Assembly: GCF_019966595.1 (NCBI RefSeq) | Contig: NZ_JAINFJ010000005.1 | Span: forward strand, 338,816 to 402,815 | Reading direction: 5' to 3' | DNA from: Oricola indica | GTDB lineage: Bacteria > Pseudomonadota > Alphaproteobacteria > Rhizobiales > Rhizobiaceae | Length of the DNA stretch: 64,000 bases | Shown: one piece after another, positions 44,826 to 53,214 of the stretch | Numbering within the stretch: position 1 is the stretch's first letter | Layout of the letters: the number at the start of each line of letters is the position of its first letter | Program-made: the position numbers and the translations under genes | The notes under the pieces: generated by a model | What the model saw: only the letters and a program-made list of their open reading frames with translations | Database searches by the model: none | Told to the model about the DNA's origin: nothing

Positions 44826-45557
44826 CTAAGCCTCAGTCTGAGGAAGCCACTTTTCAAATTCTTTCGGCAGGATCCCGAAGAACAGCTGATCATCCATGCT
44901 GGTCGGGTCGTAAGTGAGATCGAGTTGCCTTAGGACGAGACCGAAGCGCCTCGCACTTCCTCTTCCGCTACCCGCTACGCCTCGTTTCGGAACACCATTC
45001 GTCGTGTCGAAGTACATCTTGTTTGCTGCGGCAACGATAGGCTGGCTCGCCAGGACCTGCTGCCGCCCGCCAAACTGTTCGAGGATTTCGCCATGGATGC
45101 TAAGCGGGTGCTCCTGCTTTCTTGGTGAGATCAGGAGAAAACGAGCGTTGTCGCCATGATCGCGGACAAGCTGCCATGGAGAGCGCACGAGGTGGCGATA
45201 ATAGTGCCGGTAATCCGCGCTCAAGATGTAATAGTACTCCTCCTTCGGAGAGCGGTTGCCATTCTTGTCCGCGGGACAAAGGCGGTCAAACCAGAGAAGG
45301 CCTAGCGTTGACCACAAGCCCCGATCCCTCGAAATCGTACTTGCATCAAGGTCTTTCAGGAGTGTCCGGACGTAAATTCCGAAATGGTAACGGTCCTCAA
45401 ATTTTGCGCTCCCCACCTGCAGTTTGGCGCCAATCGGCTCGGAGTACTGATGATCATTGAGTATCTCGACAGGTGGCGGTCCCTCAGCGCCATTGCGGAT
45501 GTAATCCCGGAAGAAATCGATTCCGGCGCTATTCAGTTTTCTTGAAATCGTATCCAT
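44826..45557 (-). CDS. Unknown protein, last gene of the methyltransferase-ATPase cluster
   Basis: 243 aa. Not recognised with certainty; it resembles, from memory, DUF6339-type proteins of defence loci. It contains RDRGLWSTLGLLWFDRLCP, YYILSADYRHYYRHLVRSPW and the basic glycine-rich VPKRGVAGSGRGSARRFG, then RQLDLTYDPTSMD and ILPKEF. No nuclease signature was found. It is 4 nt after the preceding gene, so part of the same operon. Confidence 0.6.
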   Translation of the reverse strand: MDTISRKLNSAGIDFFRDYIRNGAEGPPPVEILNDHQYSEPIGAKLQVGSAKFEDRYHFGIYVRTLLKDLDASTISRDRGLWSTLGLLWFDRLCPADKNGNRSPKEEYYYILSADYRHYYRHLVRSPWQLVRDHGDNARFLLISPRKQEHPLSIHGEILEQFGGRQQVLASQPIVAAANKMYFDTTNGVPKRGVAGSGRGSARRFGLVLRQLDLTYDPTSMDDQLFFGILPKEFEKWLPQTEA

Positions 45558-45561
45558 AGGC

Positions 45562-46338
45562 TTATTCTCCTATGTGTCTTTTGATGTTCTTGAGAAAGCC
45601 CATATCCTCACAGAAGGCGGTGATGGCGTTGTCCACCCACTCTTCACGACCCTCTCTGTCTTTTGTCATTGGATCTCCGGGCAAGCCGAGAGTGTCCGAA
45701 CAGAACTCAAGCCATTCGGCTTTCCAGCCGCTTTCATCCTCATCGTCCTCACCCGCATCCTCCTGCCGAACGAGCCGTTCAAGTACGAAACGCAACGCGG
45801 CCGGAAGCAGGAAGCCCTGAAGCAGCGGGTTGTCCTGCAATGCCTGCGAAATTCCGGGAATTCGGCGATTAAGGATGAGCGTTGGCGGAGCGCTTGGATC
45901 GGCGAAGTCGACATACCAGGTCTGTTCGCCGATTTCTCGGAAGAGGACGGGGAAGATGCTCTTTCGCCCATCTTCACTTTCGTCGCTTCTCGGCTGGACT
46001 CTTTCCGCTGAACCCAGAATTTTACCGGTGTCGCTTTCTTCATCGATCACCTTCACCCTGAAGAGTACAGAGCCGCTGTGATCGACTTCGTCCATAGTAA
46101 GCACGGGCGGGATCTGAAGATCGCCAACTGTCCCGCAATCAAAACGCATTCCTGAAGACCGGTGGTATGCTTCAATCACGACCCTTGCATCAGCGGGGAA
46201 ACCAAGGCCTTCCAGATTAAGCTCGGCTTTGGCTCTAAGCGGCCCGCTACCTGCGTTCTCGACCATTCGAATGTCGATATTTTCACGCTTGATACGTTTT
46301 CGGCCGGTGTAATTGAGACGGCGCTTTGCGGTGCTCAT
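45562..46338 (-). CDS. Unknown protein of the methyltransferase-ATPase cluster
   Basis: 258 aa, overlapping the ATPase stop by 4 nt (ATGA-type), so translationally coupled. The N-terminal half (LRAKAELNLEGLGFPADARVVIEAY) has beta-rich spacing, followed by IFPVLFREIGEQTWYVDFAD, and the C-terminal half is helical and acidic. No known domain can be named. Co-translation with the GHKL ATPase suggests that it works in a complex with it. Confidence 0.6.
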   Translation of the reverse strand: MSTAKRRLNYTGRKRIKRENIDIRMVENAGSGPLRAKAELNLEGLGFPADARVVIEAYHRSSGMRFDCGTVGDLQIPPVLTMDEVDHSGSVLFRVKVIDEESDTGKILGSAERVQPRSDESEDGRKSIFPVLFREIGEQTWYVDFADPSAPPTLILNRRIPGISQALQDNPLLQGFLLPAALRFVLERLVRQEDAGEDDEDESGWKAEWLEFCSDTLGLPGDPMTKDREGREEWVDNAITAFCEDMGFLKNIKRHIGE

Positions 46339-48164
46339 TGTCCGGCCCTCGCATCAACAACAAGATCCCGCCGTTCGTCGAAGCCCGAGATTGAGAGAGA
46401 AAATTCCGGTGATTCAGCGGTCACAATGAGGACGTTATCCTTCTCAATTTCGACAGAAGCGTTTTCCGCTTCGAGGTTGAGGTCAGATTGAGACTTCAGG
46501 CTGAAATCGAACTTACTGAAGCGTGTGAACGGATTTGCGCCGATCATGTCATACGCCATCCGAATTCTTATCTTGCGCGGATATTCCCACTCCTGAGCGC
46601 CCGGCCCGGGAGTAAGCTCAAAGCCGCCCGGCGTCCGATTGATAGACAGTGCAATCTGCCGCGGCGGGACATCCGGTTTTGGTTTTGGAGATTTTTTCTT
46701 CTTCTTGCCGCTCCCGGCCTGGGCTTTGTCCGCAATCGAAAAGAAATCAAGCAGAGCTTCCGAGTCGAGCTTTTCCTGCTGCTCACCGATAAGCCCGTAG
46801 AGCTGCCTCAAAGAGCTCCGTACTGCTTTCAACGCAGCCTTAGGATTTCGCCAGTTCGCAGATAGCTTTTCAGCGGTTGAGTTCCAGTCTGTATGTGCAG
46901 GGTTTTCAGCGTCACCGAGGAAACTCGTGATTGAGCCCTCATTTGCAATCATTGCGCACTGCGCGGTTACGCTTGATGCGCTCCTTCTTTCGCCCGAAAG
47001 GACAATCGGACCGCGGGCGAACAACCTGAATGGTCGCTGCCCCTCTGAAATGGCGCGCATGAAAAGATCGATGTGGGTGTCGAATTCCGAACCTTTGTGA
47101 TCCTCGAGCTCCATCGGAACGCGAACGTGTACGATGTTACCGGAGGAGAATTCCTCTCTAAGGGCAGACAACGTTTCGGGATCAAAGCTGGCTTCGCCGA
47201 TTTCGTCATTGCCTGTCAGTGTTGCTGACGTTGCCGACGGCGGTCTTTCCAGCATACCGCTGATCGCCTCGATAAAATCGAACGGAATAGAATCCTCATC
47301 CGCCATATCCAGCTCATTTACGACATCTGTGAATGTCTCAGCACTGATCAGGCGGTCACCGACTTCCACTTCAAGTTTACCGGCGAGGATCGGAAAAAAG
47401 TAATTCTTAATGACAGCGCCTGCGATCTGGCGCTCGTCCACGCCGTCACGCAGATACGGCACGATAATGGAAAGCCCCGATTGAAGAGTTCGCTGAACCC
47501 CGGCCAGGGATGTGAAGTTCTGAACTTCTTCGTGGTCTGTGACCGGAAGCTGCAACTCAAGCGGTTCGGGTGATCTGGCGTCAAACCAGAACCCGTGTGC
47601 CGGATATAAAACGCCGTCGATATCATGTGACTTCAGGACAGCCTGCCCCATCAGAGCCGGGGATTCATCACCGTCCCGTACGGTGAGCCCGAAGAAGGAG
47701 TAGGCTTTCGAAGAGGACGAATAGACGAGCTTCCCGAGCCCCCAGCGACCACCCGATTTTCCGCCTTTCTGAGAGTCTCCCATGACCCTCCAGAACTGGT
47801 CGAAGTTGTCCTTGTCCTTTTCCAGGAAGCTTCCTGTTAGGCCGCAGGTGTTGAAATCTTCAATGGCAAGGACCCGCATAGGCTCATCGGACAGATCTGC
47901 ATAATTCAGGCCGTACGCCTCAAGGTGTGGTTCAAGCCCCCCAAAAATCGCATCCCATTCCTCGCGTTCCGCGTCGGTCGCCTCCTTTATCGAAAATCTG
48001 ACCTTAACCGGCGCATCACTGTTTTGTGCGTCGGATGAATTCTGAATAACCTCCCGCACCAGCGCTTCGCTCAGACCAACCTCATCATTGTTAAACTGGT
48101 CACGTTGCGTAATGCCGACGTCCACATCTGAAGCACGCCGCTTATTAAACTCCCAGTAACCCAT
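46335..48164 (-). CDS. GHKL (MORC/MutL-type) ATPase of a methyltransferase-linked defence cluster
   Basis: 609 aa. The ATPase fold is shown by ALVREVIQNSSDAQ (Glu base and Asn of the N box), IEDFNTCGLTG (G1 box) and GGRWGLGKLVYSSSS (G2 box), all in the first 170 residues. A lysine-rich linker (GSGKKKKKSPKPKP) at about 490 separates a C-terminal beta-rich domain. MutL/MORC-type ATPases have been described in restriction-modification operons (Iyer, Abhiman and Aravind 2008); this one would act as an ATP-driven DNA clamp. It overlaps both neighbours. Confidence 0.8.
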   Translation of the reverse strand: MGYWEFNKRRASDVDVGITQRDQFNNDEVGLSEALVREVIQNSSDAQNSDAPVKVRFSIKEATDAEREEWDAIFGGLEPHLEAYGLNYADLSDEPMRVLAIEDFNTCGLTGSFLEKDKDNFDQFWRVMGDSQKGGKSGGRWGLGKLVYSSSSKAYSFFGLTVRDGDESPALMGQAVLKSHDIDGVLYPAHGFWFDARSPEPLELQLPVTDHEEVQNFTSLAGVQRTLQSGLSIIVPYLRDGVDERQIAGAVIKNYFFPILAGKLEVEVGDRLISAETFTDVVNELDMADEDSIPFDFIEAISGMLERPPSATSATLTGNDEIGEASFDPETLSALREEFSSGNIVHVRVPMELEDHKGSEFDTHIDLFMRAISEGQRPFRLFARGPIVLSGERRSASSVTAQCAMIANEGSITSFLGDAENPAHTDWNSTAEKLSANWRNPKAALKAVRSSLRQLYGLIGEQQEKLDSEALLDFFSIADKAQAGSGKKKKKSPKPKPDVPPRQIALSINRTPGGFELTPGPGAQEWEYPRKIRIRMAYDMIGANPFTRFSKFDFSLKSQSDLNLEAENASVEIEKDNVLIVTAESPEFSLSISGFDERRDLVVDARAGQ

Positions 48165-48391
48165 TACCCCTCCAGCTTAAATTCAGAGTCCTTACCACCA
48201 GAATCACCCGAAAAACGTGATTTGGCCATATCTAATTCTTTTTGAATGGCACGAAACATCTTTCTGGAATCTTCATCCGTGTAATCGTACGCGCCTTTAT
48301 TTGCGAGATTTCCGATTAGACGAATGTCTTTGATGGCGCGGTTCACACGCGCCTCAGCCAGATCGATAAATTTCTTCCTCTTGTCGCGCAC
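48164..48391 (-). CDS. 75-aa helical protein upstream of the GHKL ATPase
   Basis: 75 aa with GTG start, AAAGGAA upstream. Helical: DKRKKFIDLAEARVNRAI, DIRLIGNLANKGAYDYTDED, MFRAIQKELDMAKSRF. Its last base is the first of the ATPase start codon. Unknown function; small proteins of this look appear beside other defence ATPases. There is a repeat-containing control region immediately upstream. Confidence 0.6.
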   Translation of the reverse strand: MRDKRKKFIDLAEARVNRAIKDIRLIGNLANKGAYDYTDEDSRKMFRAIQKELDMAKSRFSGDSGGKDSEFKLEG

Positions 48392-48410
48392 AGTTTTATT
48401 CCTTTCATGG

Positions 48411-48486
48411 TATTTTCAATATGTGCGCACAATGCTGAAACATGAGGACAATGTTGTCAACATTTTTGATATATTTTCAATATGTG
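48411..48486. promoter_or_regulatory. Direct repeats and palindrome before the ATPase operon
   Basis: TATTTTCAATATGTG occurs at 48411-48425 and again at 48472-48486; between them is AATGTTG-T-CAACATT (48450-48464, perfect). The gap between vsr and the 75-aa gene thus holds its own AT-rich promoter and operator region. Confidence 0.55.
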
Positions 48487-48514
48487 GAGAGAAATTGAGC
48501 CTCTGCGCGAACCA

Positions 48515-48928
48515 TTAAGTGCCTAGAAACGCCTTTATTTCCGCAACTTTTCGCGGCAAATCCGCCTCAATTTCGCATTCCCAGACGATGAGAACACGCC
48601 ATCCGGCTGCTTCAAGATCTGCAACATTGCGCAGATCGCGCTCCACAGTGGCCGCAAATTTTCCGTTCCAGAAATCGATATTGGATTTGGGCGTGGTGGC
48701 GTGCCTGCAGCCCGAATGTCGGTGCCAGTAGCAGCCGTGAACAAAGATCACGGTCCGATATTTCGGCAGGACGATATCGGGTTTTCCGGGCAGATTGCCC
48801 GAATGGAGACGAAACCGGAACCCGGCTCTATGCAGGGCTGAGCGGAGAAGTTTTTCGGGTTTCGTATCTTTCCCGCGAATGCGGGACATATTCCAGCTGC
48901 GATGGGCCTTGGATATCCGGTCAGCCAT
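48515..48928 (-). CDS. vsr: Very short patch repair endonuclease
   Basis: 137 aa. Hallmarks: SRIRGKDTKPEKLLRSALHR, LPGKPDIVLPKYRTVIFVHG with the catalytic Asp of PDIV, CYWHRHSGCRHATTPKSN with the zinc-ligand Cys/His, and DFWNGKFAATVERD. It nicks at T:G mismatches formed by deamination of methylcytosine. The start overlaps the methyltransferase stop by 1 nt, the usual dcm-vsr coupling. Confidence 0.93.
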   Translation of the reverse strand: MADRISKAHRSWNMSRIRGKDTKPEKLLRSALHRAGFRFRLHSGNLPGKPDIVLPKYRTVIFVHGCYWHRHSGCRHATTPKSNIDFWNGKFAATVERDLRNVADLEAAGWRVLIVWECEIEADLPRKVAEIKAFLGT

Positions 48929-50481
48929 CAGTCACTGTCTGGCATGCTGTCCAGAACTTCTGCAATTATCTCTGCAATCTGACCGGCAAGGAAAGGCGGG
49001 ACAGCATTTCCAATCTGATGGAACTGAGCAGTTCGAGGGCCCTCGAATTTGTAGTTGTCCGGGAAGGTCTGAAGCCGTGCAGCTTCCCGAACCGTCAGAC
49101 TGCGGCACTGGGCCGGATCGTAGTGAATGAAATAGTGGCCGTCTTTGGAGATGTGCGATGTCACTGTCGTGGAATGCTGATCTTTCTTCTGCACACGAAA
49201 GCGATCTGAAAACATTTCGCCAGCCTGGCCTCTGGCTACATTCTTGTGCTCAGGAAGGAGGAAATCAGGGAAGTCGGACAGTTTCGGGCTCCGTTTCGCG
49301 TGCGCCGTAAAAGCAGCGGAAAACAGATACCGGTGAAGGTCAGAAGGCATGTGCCCTCTGGCTTCGTGACTGGTCAGCGTTGTTAAACGATCATCATACA
49401 GCGACTGAACGGCCTTGTGCGGAGAGTTGCTTCGTGCCGGATATTTTGAACTGGAACGCTCAAGGGGATTCCGCGCGATTTCATCGAGCGCCAGCCGAAC
49501 CTCCGACACAACGTCTTTCGCATACTTGTGACCATTCAGATGACCGGCAAGAGCGCTCTTATCAAACTCGGAGATAACTGACTTCCAGGCTTCCAGGCTG
49601 TCCTGCCTGGAAAGCCCGCTCCTTACCTTCGGAAGCATACCGATCGTTTCCTCTACGGTCGGCGGTGTTGAGCGCTGCAGCTGACGGGGAACGATATCAA
49701 TATCGCCTCGGATACCAACGATAAACATACGGTGCCGGGCTTGCGGTACGCCGTACTCCTCCGCCTTGACGAGAAACTGGCGGGGGTCAGCATCCGAAGT
49801 CATTTCCCCCTCTTCTGAGAGGGAGTACAGCCGGTAGCCCAAACTTTCGTTCTTGTCGGCGAGCGCCTCGCCCGGCTTCGAAAGATCAGCAAGAATCCGT
49901 GTGATTACCGGTTCTCCTTTGACCTTGGCGGACAGGAGACCCTTTACATTCTCCATGACGAAGACGGGCGGGCTGTGGTCCGCGATGATTTTCAGATACT
50001 CCCGATAGAGGAAGTGTCGCTCATCCTCCTGGAAATCCGGATTGTTCATCATCCGGGATCGCCCGACCAAGGAATAGGCCTGACAAGGCGGGCCACCAAT
50101 CAGCGCCCATTTGTTTTCGCCTTTCAGGCGTTCATCGATTATGCCGCGAACCCGGTCATGCTCCTCTTTGCCAAGCGATATCCGCAGTGCGCTTTCCTCT
50201 GCGTGACGCAACTGCTCCGGGTACAACTCAAACAGTGCTTCGCGAGAGATTTTGCCGTCGAGGTACGTGTAATACTCTTTTGGAAAACCCCGTTCACCAA
50301 AGGCCCGCAGAAAGTGGCGCAGAAGCAGCGTCTGATGGGAGAAGTTGTCTCTCTCAATCGAGACGGAATCGCGAAACCGGAACCGCCCTTTGGTATCAAC
50401 GCTCGACAAGAATCCTTCGCCCAGACCGCCTGGACCGGCAAAGAGATCAATAATCGGATAGGTATTACGCTGAGCGCTCAT
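48928..50481 (-). CDS. DNA (cytosine-5-) methyltransferase
   Basis: 517 aa. Motif I DLFAGPGGLGEGF, motif IV GGPPCQAYS with catalytic Cys, motif VI MENVKG, motif VIII QARHRMFIVG, and motifs IX/X (RSLTVREAARLQTFPDNY, QIGNAVPP). A central region of about 110 residues before motif IX is the target-recognition domain. Recognition sequence unknown. No restriction endonuclease gene of a standard type is adjacent; instead the operon continues with Vsr and, after a control region, the GHKL ATPase. Confidence 0.93.
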   Translation of the reverse strand: MSAQRNTYPIIDLFAGPGGLGEGFLSSVDTKGRFRFRDSVSIERDNFSHQTLLLRHFLRAFGERGFPKEYYTYLDGKISREALFELYPEQLRHAEESALRISLGKEEHDRVRGIIDERLKGENKWALIGGPPCQAYSLVGRSRMMNNPDFQEDERHFLYREYLKIIADHSPPVFVMENVKGLLSAKVKGEPVITRILADLSKPGEALADKNESLGYRLYSLSEEGEMTSDADPRQFLVKAEEYGVPQARHRMFIVGIRGDIDIVPRQLQRSTPPTVEETIGMLPKVRSGLSRQDSLEAWKSVISEFDKSALAGHLNGHKYAKDVVSEVRLALDEIARNPLERSSSKYPARSNSPHKAVQSLYDDRLTTLTSHEARGHMPSDLHRYLFSAAFTAHAKRSPKLSDFPDFLLPEHKNVARGQAGEMFSDRFRVQKKDQHSTTVTSHISKDGHYFIHYDPAQCRSLTVREAARLQTFPDNYKFEGPRTAQFHQIGNAVPPFLAGQIAEIIAEVLDSMPDSD

Positions 50482-51054
50482 AAAAACTGGAATCGCTTGT
50501 TATCGGGCAAAATGCAGCTTCCTCCGAATTGGAAATTCGATCCAGGAAAACCAGGCCGTGTTACGACTTTTTTTGCGTACTTCACCGGCAGCTGTTGCGG
50601 AAATGATTCTTTGGCCGTGATCGCATTCAAGAAGGCCGGGTTTCGGCCCGGCCGTCCAGGGCCGAAGCGTATGCTGAGGCCTTCAGGCATTGGCCATTGA
50701 GTCGAAGGTCGCGAAATGACCGCACCAGCGGACAATTCGCGCGCCTGAGCGAACTCGGCAGCGTCGAGACCGGTTAAAAGGGTAGCCGAGGGAGCGTCAG
50801 CGAAGCGACGCCGCAGGCGGGACGCGGGACCGACTGCCCCCGGCGAGGCGCACCTCATTTGCGATGGGAATCCTACTGATCAGAAGAGAAATGCCGGAAA
50901 ATTCATACAGTTCGCACCCATGCAATTTGCACTCATAACGCGAGATGCCTATTTAGTTTTCAATGCGCTACGTTAACGACCGACTTAGCAATGAGAGAAT
51001 ATGAACTGTAATTCCATTAGACAGGAATCCCAGACTCCCGCATAATTGATATCT
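50482..51054. other. Divergent intergenic region between methyltransferase and kinase-like gene
   Basis: 573 bp. It holds promoters for both directions, an AT-rich end (50870-51050), a GC-rich middle and a hairpin at 50634-50653 (GGCCGGG/CCCGGCC). No gene is supported. Confidence 0.5.
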
Positions 51055-53214
51055 ATGGAATCCACCGAAAAACTTTCACATTTCAGACCGAGAGCTCGGT
51101 TGCTACAGTTGCTCGGCGACCAGCTAATTGGTTCTCCGCGTCTTGCTGTTTTTGAACTGGTCAAGAACGCTTATGACGCCGACGCCACCAATGCTCACGT
51201 TGAGATAAACGGGCTACGCACCGACAGTCCCACCATAACGGTCACCGACGACGGCATGGGCATGTCCGAGCAAACGATCCGGGACATCTGGCTTGTTATT
51301 GCGCATGACCACAAAGAAAAACAAAAACAAAAGCGGGAACGTACGCCTAGCGGGAGATTACCACTCGGCGAAAAAGGCCTGGGTCGACTGGCCGTACATA
51401 AACTGGGCAATCACATCGAGTTGATAACTCGCGCCGCGAGTAGTCGCGAGGTTATTGTCCGCATCGATTGGCAGAAGTTAATAGACAAAGAGTTTCTCGA
51501 AGACGCGAAAGTCGAGATTTCAACGAGAGAACCGGAGGTCTTTTCCGGGGACTCAACAGGGACGAAGATAATAATTAGCGAGCTTCGCAATCGGAAGTGG
51601 ACCCGAGGCGAAATACGGCGCCTGTACAGGCAGATTGCTTCGATATCATCGCCATTCGAACAGCTGGGCCCGGAGGATTTTTCTGCGTATCTCGACGTAC
51701 CTGAGTATCCTGATTGGATAAACAGCATTCCAGATCCAGAACGCATCCTTAAGCGGGCACCTTGGAAATACAAATTTACTTTCGATGGCGAGATTTTTAG
51801 CTGGGAGTACGAGTTTCGAGGAATTCCTGGAATTGCTCGCGAAGCACACACAGAAATTCAACGAGAAGGTGGCTTGCCAATTCCGCCAATACCAGCTGAC
51901 GACGAAGATCCTTCGGTATCGCTTAGTGCTGAAAAATCAAAGAAGAAGATAACAGCTGACAAGGACTCCCTTGCAGGCATCGGACCTATCTCGGGCGAAT
52001 TCTACGTATTCGATCGAGGTAGCAAAATCCTGTCTAAGATCGGAGAGAGTGAGCTAATTAAAAACTTCTTGGATGAAAGCGGCGGAGTTAGAGTCTATCG
52101 CGACGGCATTCGGGTTTATAACTACGGTGAGGCGGAAAACGACTGGCTGGAACTCGATCTCAAACGGGTAAATAATCCAACTCGTAATCTCAGTAATAAT
52201 ATCGTGGCTGGATTCATAAATCTCTCGCAATATTCGAGCACAGGACTGGTTGAAAAGTCCAATCGTGAAGGCTTCGTCGAAAACAATGCGTATGAACGTC
52301 TAAAGCAGATCGTTCTCGGGGCAATGGAGCCGCTAATCCGGGAAAGGGAAGAAGACCGGAAAGCAATACGCGAACTACTTTCAGGTGCAAAGGATCCCGA
52401 TCTTAGGCATCTCGCAGAACCAGTCTCCAGAATAAGAGAAATTGCACGCAAAAACCGGCTTTCGGGCGAAATCGATCCATTGCTGGACCGCATCGAGACT
52501 GAGTATGTTTATATGAAAGAAACCCTGCTGAAAGCGGGTATTTCAGGCACTGGCCTCGCAGTTGTTTTCCACGAGATAGAACAGGGAATCCAGTCCTTGT
52601 ATAATTCGCTTGCTCAGCACCCTGACATGAAGGGCGTTGCTGATCAGACGCGCGAACTGATGCGGTTGATGGACGGTTTCTCGGAAATCCTCCGCAAGAA
52701 GGACAAGAAACCCGTAAGTCTGAATAATATCATCAGGCGCGCTCGGGATTTGAGCATGATCAGATTTCGTCACCACCATGTTCGCCTTGTTTGCCCCGCT
52801 CTGGAAGATGGGGCTGAGGAAATGATGACCGTGTGCTCATTCGGGTTGGTGGTCGGTGCGCTCACTAACCTTATTGACAATGCAATCTATTGGATGCGCA
52901 CCCGTTGGCCCGATGAAGACCAAGAGCCGACACCGCGTGCATTGTATATCAACATATCTGACGACTTCGAAGGCGGACCAGCCATTGTTGTTGCTGACAC
53001 TGGCCCTGGATTTCGGGACGAGCCCGCGGATCTTGTTCGGCCTTTTTATACGAGACGTCCCGCCGGGATGGGAATGGGTTTGTATTACGCAAATATGGTC
53101 ATGCAGCTCAATGATGGCGAACTCTTATTTCCGGAAAAAGATGATGCAGATATTCCGGATGACTTTGACGGCGCAATAATTGCACTCCGGTTTACAGAAG
53201 CGGAGAAGGCATAG
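51055..53214 (+). CDS. Double-GHKL sensor kinase-like protein
   Basis: 719 aa from ATG 51055. N-terminal Hsp90/MORC-like ATPase: AVFELVKNAYDADATNAHVE (N box), VTDDGMGMSEQTI (G1), LGEKGLGRLA (G2). After a long middle domain, a kinase module follows: FHEIEQGIQSLYNSLAQHP (H box), TNLIDNAIYWM (N box), VADTGPGF (G1), GMGMGLYYANMVMQLNDG (G2). So two ATP-binding folds in one protein, the first perhaps as sensor and the second as histidine kinase. It is soluble. The stop is immediately followed by the receiver gene, with which it must be co-expressed. Confidence 0.75.
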   Translation: MESTEKLSHFRPRARLLQLLGDQLIGSPRLAVFELVKNAYDADATNAHVEINGLRTDSPTITVTDDGMGMSEQTIRDIWLVIAHDHKEKQKQKRERTPSGRLPLGEKGLGRLAVHKLGNHIELITRAASSREVIVRIDWQKLIDKEFLEDAKVEISTREPEVFSGDSTGTKIIISELRNRKWTRGEIRRLYRQIASISSPFEQLGPEDFSAYLDVPEYPDWINSIPDPERILKRAPWKYKFTFDGEIFSWEYEFRGIPGIAREAHTEIQREGGLPIPPIPADDEDPSVSLSAEKSKKKITADKDSLAGIGPISGEFYVFDRGSKILSKIGESELIKNFLDESGGVRVYRDGIRVYNYGEAENDWLELDLKRVNNPTRNLSNNIVAGFINLSQYSSTGLVEKSNREGFVENNAYERLKQIVLGAMEPLIREREEDRKAIRELLSGAKDPDLRHLAEPVSRIREIARKNRLSGEIDPLLDRIETEYVYMKETLLKAGISGTGLAVVFHEIEQGIQSLYNSLAQHPDMKGVADQTRELMRLMDGFSEILRKKDKKPVSLNNIIRRARDLSMIRFRHHHVRLVCPALEDGAEEMMTVCSFGLVVGALTNLIDNAIYWMRTRWPDEDQEPTPRALYINISDDFEGGPAIVVADTGPGFRDEPADLVRPFYTRRPAGMGMGLYYANMVMQLNDGELLFPEKDDADIPDDFDGAIIALRFTEAEKA

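Noticed and set aside
50478..50858. 126-codon minus-strand frame upstream of the methyltransferase
   Set aside because: It overlaps the methyltransferase start region, is in a hairpin-rich GC segment, and shows no homology-like pattern or ribosome site.
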